Below the pieces are notes generated by a model. The model was not told the origin of the DNA. It worked only from the letters and a program-made list of their open reading frames with translations, and did not search any database. DNA of 24,748 nucleotides, taken from a virus. Positions 20,431 to 24,748 of the stretch are shown here, one piece after another. Position numbers and translations under genes: made by a program. The DNA lies in the IMG/VR virus record IMGVR_UViG_3300025849_000210, positions 1 to 24,748 of that record; one strand, written 5' to 3'. The first letter of the stretch is position 1; each line of letters begins with the position of its first letter.

Positions 20431-22645
20431 ATAGGTAACTTAAAATACCTTCAAGAACTTCTGGAGTTATTACTTGCGCAGGCATTTTTGTTTTTATTGC
20501 GTGAGTTTTATGTGCTTCGTTTAATGGCTGGCCAGATTTAGTTGCCTTGCCCGCCATTGATTTATAAACATCACTAAATAATAAACCCTGCGGCACGGGG
20601 GGAAGTGATCCAAGATAATCGCCAGTAATCTGCGTATTGTATGTAGAATGAGGAAAACTTTGTGGGGGCATATTCCCCCGTGGTTTTTGAAATAAAACTG
20701 GATTTAAATCACCTATTCTTGCGGCGCCTAAACCGAACATACCAGCCGGCATATCTCTTTGAGTAGGATCGGTAACACTATACCTAGCCTGCCCCGAACT
20801 TGGAAAGCCCAACTCTTGATACGGTTTAGTATCTATTAAACGAATAAAAGATTTTCTCTTAGGAGATGTGGTGCTTTCAGCCCACTTTCGTAAATCCGGC
20901 GATAAAATACCAACAAAGTCAGGGTCAAAACCCTTCATTTCTTTATCAAAACTTTTTGCAGCTTTTTTTGTAATTTTGGAGCCTTTGACTAATTCAGCCA
21001 TAGCCGCGCCCGTCATCGTAGCGAAATCATTTGCGTTTGGAGACATACTCCCCGTTACACCTAAAATATCTTTACCTTGAAATTTTTCTCTTGCTTTGGC
21101 AGCTTCTTTATCAATTCTGGTTATAATGTTTTGGTTAGATGCCCAGACTGCATTGTCTGCTTGCGCCGCTGGGCCAAGCATAAAATCAAAGCCGCCTTCG
21201 GTGTAAACTGGCTGGTCAAACTTTACATCATCGACACCCTCAACTAATAAGCCGCGAGAAGTTCTGTCGCCGTAAAAAGGTAAAACAACTTTACCTTCAG
21301 TTTCCTCCCAAGACATAGGCCTGCGCGCTAAGTTCTCTCCGGTATCAGTTAGGGCAACGTCAGTGTTACCCAAGTAATCCCGCATCTTTGTATTCTGATA
21401 ACCCAGCGGATCAAGATCTGCTTTATTAGCAGAAGAGGCCGCCAGCAAGCCGCCAAGCTTTGATCTATTGGCAGCAGAAATATTAGATAAATTAGAAAAC
21501 TCTGGGTCAAAACGGGCATATTGGGATCGAATATCTGCTGGATTATAATTAACTCTAACCCTGTTACCTAAAGCTTCGGCGCTTTCTAAACCGCTAAACC
21601 CAGACTTTTCCATTATCTCAGTAACGTTATTTTTACCAAAAACATTTTTTAATTTTTGAATAGTAACCATTGCTGGCTGGTAGCTATCTAAGTAAACACT
21701 TAAATTAGGATCAGACTTACTTTTAATAAATACCTGATCTCCGTTTCCACGGTACTCAACATTAAAATCTGGCCCCTCAAAAGCTTGGCCAATAGACCTA
21801 TTACTATTTATTCCCATTGGTTCATCTAAATTAAGAATATTATTATTCCGCGACATAATAGGAAGAACGTTGCCACCTTCAGCAAAAATCCTTTCACCCG
21901 CAATTTGAGATTGTTCCCAATCTTTTGGGACGTATGTTTCAGCCCTTTTAGGATTAGTTGTAGTATAAAAACCTTTGCCTAATTGATTTTGCTTACTGCC
22001 AAATTTTTCTTTATCAATTGCAGAGATATTAGCACCAGTGCCATGCATAGATCTTTGATCAAACCCAGCAGCATCAGCCCTAGCCATTCGTGCAGCTTGG
22101 CTCATATCAAGTGGCGTATTGGCAAACATATATTGATTGTCAGCCGCACCCATCATCTCATTCGTAACTTCGTTTGATCTACCAGCAGCGCGTAACTCTA
22201 GGATTTGCCTCGCCATAGCCTCAGACGCATTTGACGCCGGAGGTAAATCAGACTGAGTGCGAGACACGCCGGAACGTAAAGAATTTTTTGGTGTAGTGGC
22301 CAAACCACCGCCGCCCATTGCTAAAGCAGCAGCACCCATAACCTCCGGCACTAAATCGGCCTCTGGTATCAAACCTTGATACGCAGAATATGGCAAGTCA
22401 ATTGGCTTACCAATTGCGGAAAGCAATCCAACCAAGGCTGGCCCAATACCCTCCCATTCACGCGTAGAAACTCCCTCACTTCCAATTTCCTTAGACAGTA
22501 AACCGCCAAGAATAGGACGCCTGCCCTCACGCCATAAATCGTAAGCATCTTCACGCGCCATATCATACAGAAAAGAAAACGGGCTTGCCTGCTCTCTGTA
22601 GTAACGCGTTTCGGCTGGATCTGTTGAATATAAAACGGGCGCCAT
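20414..22645 (-). CDS. Large protein with ADP-ribosyltransferase-like domain (polyvalent-type)
   Basis: The 743-residue product has an N-terminal virion-like part (1-130, with the hydrophobic Gly/Ala segment VMGAAALAMGGGGLA), then a region typical of phage-borne ADP-ribosyltransferase domains: LDMSQAARMARADAAGFDQR (179-198), HGTG (201-204), LGKGFYTTTNPKRAETYV (222-239) and DIRSQYARFDPEF (371-383). H201 and Y227 would be the NAD-binding His and Tyr of an H-Y-E-type fold; the last catalytic residue is not certain. The C-terminal 340 residues (GLLVEGVDDVKF, YTEGGFDFMLGPAA, KFQGKDILGVTG) look like a further polyvalent-protein domain that I cannot name. If ejected with the DNA it could modify a host protein or nucleic acid on entry; that is inference. 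A non-enzymatic virion role is possible. Confidence 0.72.
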   Translation of the reverse strand: MAPVLYSTDPAETRYYREQASPFSFLYDMAREDAYDLWREGRRPILGGLLSKEIGSEGVSTREWEGIGPALVGLLSAIGKPIDLPYSAYQGLIPEADLVPEVMGAAALAMGGGGLATTPKNSLRSGVSRTQSDLPPASNASEAMARQILELRAAGRSNEVTNEMMGAADNQYMFANTPLDMSQAARMARADAAGFDQRSMHGTGANISAIDKEKFGSKQNQLGKGFYTTTNPKRAETYVPKDWEQSQIAGERIFAEGGNVLPIMSRNNNILNLDEPMGINSNRSIGQAFEGPDFNVEYRGNGDQVFIKSKSDPNLSVYLDSYQPAMVTIQKLKNVFGKNNVTEIMEKSGFSGLESAEALGNRVRVNYNPADIRSQYARFDPEFSNLSNISAANRSKLGGLLAASSANKADLDPLGYQNTKMRDYLGNTDVALTDTGENLARRPMSWEETEGKVVLPFYGDRTSRGLLVEGVDDVKFDQPVYTEGGFDFMLGPAAQADNAVWASNQNIITRIDKEAAKAREKFQGKDILGVTGSMSPNANDFATMTGAAMAELVKGSKITKKAAKSFDKEMKGFDPDFVGILSPDLRKWAESTTSPKRKSFIRLIDTKPYQELGFPSSGQARYSVTDPTQRDMPAGMFGLGAARIGDLNPVLFQKPRGNMPPQSFPHSTYNTQITGDYLGSLPPVPQGLLFSDVYKSMAGKATKSGQPLNEAHKTHAIKTKMPAQVITPEVLEGILSYLSRMER

Positions 22646-22648
22646 AAA

Positions 22649-22732
22649 TTACTTACCAAACTTCCGCATCAAACAAGTTCCGGCCCGCTTGCAAGCTTCC
22701 GGCGTGGGGCAACCCTTCAGTGGTTTCATCAT
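22649..22732 (-). CDS. 27-aa Cys-containing microprotein
   Basis: A 27-codon frame starts at the first of two ATGs at 22732, with GAGGAG upstream, and stops in TAA four bases before the 743-aa gene. The product is MMKPLKGCPTPEACKRAGTC followed by LMRKFGK: three cysteines at 8, 14 and 20, exactly six residues apart, between basic residues. I recall similar CPTP-ACKRAG-CL peptides in other marine phages. The even Cys spacing suggests metal binding, perhaps as a dimer, since three ligands are few. It sits between terL and the ADP-ribosyltransferase-like gene. Confidence 0.7.
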   Translation of the reverse strand: MMKPLKGCPTPEACKRAGTCLMRKFGK

Positions 22733-22771
22733 TTAACTTCTCCTCATACTGCCGCACCCTAACATATTTTA

Positions 22772-24172
22772 TTAGGCAATGCCACGTAGGTTTCTTTTAA
22801 TAGACTGTTTCCAACTCGATATTGCACCGGAAAGAGCCGTCGTTGCATCCGACGCCATAGTCAAACACAAAGCATCAGCCAAGTCAGGAGATTTCAATCC
22901 ACGCCTGCGCATCTCATCCTTACTCTCAGCCTTCATCTTACCAGAAGAAGTAAACGAATACCGTATGGCAGTCAATTCAGCCACAAGCTGATCACTGTCC
23001 GGCAACTTACAAGATCTATCCTCCAACCAACCCTTCGTCTTAAACCAAAGCTCAGACCTCAAATTCATATACGTGTCACCCATAGACGGAGACTCACTAA
23101 CATTCACGCCCCTCACGGGCGCACCCAACTCACGCAGGCGATCGACAACCCCGCCACCAAGGCCAATACTATCAACTAAAATTTCCTTCGGCTGCGCGCT
23201 GGGCGGCAAACCATTATACTCAGCCATGACGCGGCCAACAGTCTGCATCAAATCCAACCCCTGCCACGAATTAATATCCGTCACCACATTCCCATACCGC
23301 TTGCACAACGCAGTTTGATCGGTGCCAAACCGTGCAACGTCCAAACCCCAGATGGGCTTCTCATCCGGCGTCACCTCAATATCACGCCGTATCGCACTCT
23401 CAACCAAATGAAACGGAATAATAGTATCATCATCGGCCAGCGGAAATTCACCCAAAACACGCACACGAAATGCGTTGGAATCCTCACCATAACGCGCGCG
23501 CATCTCATCAACAAAATCATCAGATACGAGGGGGCTTTCCACGCAAGACCAACGCCGCGTCCACCAACTATTCGCCATGCGCGTCTGGCTCTCGTAAAAC
23601 GTACCACTAGAACGCGTCGGATTAGACAGTAGGATCGTCGTGGCGGAGTGACCCGACATAGAACCCGCAGCAGCCTCAAAAACCTTCTCAGGCACACCGG
23701 AAGCCTCGTCAACAACTAACAAAACATTCTCAGAATGCACACCAGCCAAAGCCTCCGGCGTTTCCGCCCTACTCGTCCTAGCCGAAATAAACGCCTCACT
23801 GGGAGCCGAAGACAACTCAATGCGATCAGACTTAACAACCAACATAGAACCCAACTGCTCCGGCAACTCATTAATCCAACGCTTTAACTCCGCAAAAAGT
23901 GCGTCAAACAACTGACCACTCGTCGGCGCCGTAACCACAACCTTATTCGGAAAACGCAACATCAAAAACCAAAGCATAGCCCAACTTGCAGACGTAGACT
24001 TACCCGTACCGTGGCCGGAACGCACACTAATCTTACGCTCGTTATTCGCAATGGCATTCAAAAACTCCGCCTGATACGGCAGAGGATCTGCACCCAAAAC
24101 CTCCTTAACAAATAAAACAGGATCGTCACGGTAGCGCGACACAAACTCAATAAAAGGATTATCTTCACTCAC
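22772..24172 (-). CDS. terL: Terminase large subunit
   Basis: The 466-residue motor pumps DNA into the head and cuts it. ATPase signatures: Walker A RSGHGTGKS (51-59), Walker B VLLVVDEASG (150-159) with the catalytic Glu156, and coupling motif ILLSNPTR (180-187). Nuclease acidic residues: D278 in GLDVARFGTD, D334 in ILVDSIGLGGG, and D430/D433 in SPDLADALCL. I place the start at a GTG at 24172, seven bases after GAGGAG, giving MSEDNPFIEFVSRY; a longer frame from 24271 would add a basic, Arg-rich 33-residue leader that is the terS gene in another frame. It overlaps the terS end by eight bases. Confidence 0.93.
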   Translation of the reverse strand: MSEDNPFIEFVSRYRDDPVLFVKEVLGADPLPYQAEFLNAIANNERKISVRSGHGTGKSTSASWAMLWFLMLRFPNKVVVTAPTSGQLFDALFAELKRWINELPEQLGSMLVVKSDRIELSSAPSEAFISARTSRAETPEALAGVHSENVLLVVDEASGVPEKVFEAAAGSMSGHSATTILLSNPTRSSGTFYESQTRMANSWWTRRWSCVESPLVSDDFVDEMRARYGEDSNAFRVRVLGEFPLADDDTIIPFHLVESAIRRDIEVTPDEKPIWGLDVARFGTDQTALCKRYGNVVTDINSWQGLDLMQTVGRVMAEYNGLPPSAQPKEILVDSIGLGGGVVDRLRELGAPVRGVNVSESPSMGDTYMNLRSELWFKTKGWLEDRSCKLPDSDQLVAELTAIRYSFTSSGKMKAESKDEMRRRGLKSPDLADALCLTMASDATTALSGAISSWKQSIKRNLRGIA

Positions 24173-24665
24173 TGGACAACTCCTCATACTCAACATCAAT
24201 CGCATTGGCCTCGCGCTGCTTATCCTCCGCATCAATCGCGGCAATCTCAGAGTTAACCTTGCGCAGCGCATCTAAATGCATATCAGCTACAGAAATCGTC
24301 ACATTAGTCTGCGGGCGATTGCCATACCTATCCTGATTGTAAGAACCCGCCATGAACTTACGCCACTGCACCTTCTCACGCGTGGCGGCAATCTCCGACG
24401 TTGTGCTACTGCCATCCAACGCGTCAACCATTCCCAACCCCTCCTCAACCAACGCGTCGGCAGACTCACGCTTCGCCTTGGCCAGCGCAGAAGCATACTC
24501 AGGAATCTGATTAACAGACGTGCTAAAATACGCGCGACTGCACCCATACTCCTCCGCAAGCTTTGTCATCGTCTTGCCAGAAGCAACCTCCTCAAACAAA
24601 AAATCTGCGCCGCCCTTACTCTTAATCTCACCTAAAATCCTGCGCCGTAAAGCCCTGCCTGCCAT
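24165..24665 (-). CDS. terS: Terminase small subunit
   Basis: The 166-residue product recognises the packaging site and loads the large subunit. An N-terminal helix-turn-helix is suggested by FLFEEVASGKTMTKLAEEYG and CSRAYFSTSVNQIPEYA, followed by a long helical oligomerisation region (ALAKAKRESADALVEEGLGM, and AATREKVQWRKFMAGSYNQD) and a C-terminal acidic tail that would contact the large subunit. The order fits Sf6-like small terminases. GGAG lies eight bases before the ATG. It is directly followed, with an eight-base overlap, by terL. It is the rightmost gene in the window. Confidence 0.88.
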   Translation of the reverse strand: MAGRALRRRILGEIKSKGGADFLFEEVASGKTMTKLAEEYGCSRAYFSTSVNQIPEYASALAKAKRESADALVEEGLGMVDALDGSSTTSEIAATREKVQWRKFMAGSYNQDRYGNRPQTNVTISVADMHLDALRKVNSEIAAIDAEDKQREANAIDVEYEELSSE

Positions 24666-24690
24666 TAAATTAACTCCAGTTTTTTTTAAA

Positions 24691-24720
24691 ATTTTACATT
24701 AAGCCTGCGTAGTAAGGCAA
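24691..24720 (-). promoter_or_regulatory. Candidate sigma-70-type promoter upstream of terS
   Basis: The minus strand reads TTGCCT, an 18-base spacer, then TAAAAT, matching 4 of 6 and 5 of 6 consensus bases. It would start transcription about 20 bases before the terS ATG, within an A-rich tract (TTTTAAAAAAAACTGG). Confidence 0.45.
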
Positions 24721-24736
24721 GGGGGGTGGCGGGGGG
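24721..24736 (+). other. G-rich tract beside terS at the window edge
   Basis: Two runs of six G (24721-24726 and 24731-24736) flank TGGC. The tract lies between a promoter candidate and the window end. It may be part of a packaging or terminal region, a possible two-tier G-quadruplex, or low-quality contig end sequence. Position next to terS is the only functional hint. Confidence 0.3.
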
Positions 24737-24748
24737 TTAAGCGTGTGC

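Noticed and set aside
22733-22771. A hairpin after terL (CCTAA with TTAGG)
   Set aside because: Only five pairs, a 9-base loop and no U-tract; it is too weak to call a terminator.
24173-24271. A longer start for the terminase large subunit
   Set aside because: The added 33 residues are Arg/Met/Leu-rich and are the terS gene read in another frame. The GTG at 24172 has a well-spaced GAGGAG.
22772-24665. A+C-rich plus strand in terL/terS, suggesting foreign origin
   Set aside because: Hand counts of eight 60-base lines gave 53-73 percent A+C, but a line in the gp10-like gene reached 70 percent, so the contrast with other genes is not clean.
1-24748. Lysogeny genes, tRNAs, CRISPR arrays or insertion sequences
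   Set aside because: No integrase or repressor pattern, cloverleaf, regularly spaced direct repeat array or transposase was seen on either strand.

Overview
The window is a late (virion morphogenesis and lysis) region of a tailed phage, most likely a podovirus-type phage of a marine bacterium. The head and connector genes resemble the P22/SU10 style: a long P22-like portal, an SU10-type (DUF5309-like) major capsid protein, an SU10-type adaptor and a P22 gp10-like tail stabilisation protein. No tail tape measure, sheath or baseplate gene is visible. The marine assignment is an inference from the many small proteins and fibre repeats that I associate with marine phage genomes; the host cannot be told from the sequence. 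No integrase, repressor, tRNA, rRNA, CRISPR array or insertion sequence was seen.

Nearly every gene lies on the minus strand, so transcription reads from right to left. In that order there are four regions. (1) Right end: a G-rich tract at the window edge, a candidate promoter, the terminase small and large subunits, a 27-aa Cys-containing microprotein, and a 743-aa protein with an ADP-ribosyltransferase-like domain. (2) About 20.4 to 16.1 kb: a short divergent intergenic region with one 48-aa plus-strand gene, then on the minus strand the adaptor, a tail-fibre-family protein, a protein of exact 20-residue repeats, a C1q-tipped tail fibre, and small accessory genes ending in a 23-aa AT-hook-like peptide and a hairpin terminator. 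(3) About 16.1 to 3.7 kb: a promoter candidate right after that terminator, the P22 gp10-like protein, a beta-rich fibre-like protein, a small GNAT-like protein, four virion or ejection-type proteins, the portal, a small helical protein, the scaffold and the major capsid protein, closed by a second, nearly identical hairpin terminator. (4) About 3.7 kb to the left edge: two small head-associated genes and a dense, overlapping lysis cassette. It holds several small membrane proteins, a 3-TM holin and a GH19 endolysin, plus very basic microproteins. A PD-(D/E)XK nuclease-like gene runs off the left edge.

The genes fit one programme. Terminase, portal, adaptor and scaffold/capsid build and fill the head; gp10-like, fibre and adhesin genes make the short tail. 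The Ala/Gly-rich, membrane-active-looking large proteins are candidates for ejected virion proteins, and the left end releases the progeny. The least explained elements are the ADP-ribosyltransferase-like protein, the lone plus-strand gene with overlapping divergent promoter candidates, the 20-residue repeat protein, the EF-hand membrane protein beside the holin, and several proteins under 50 residues that are easily missed.
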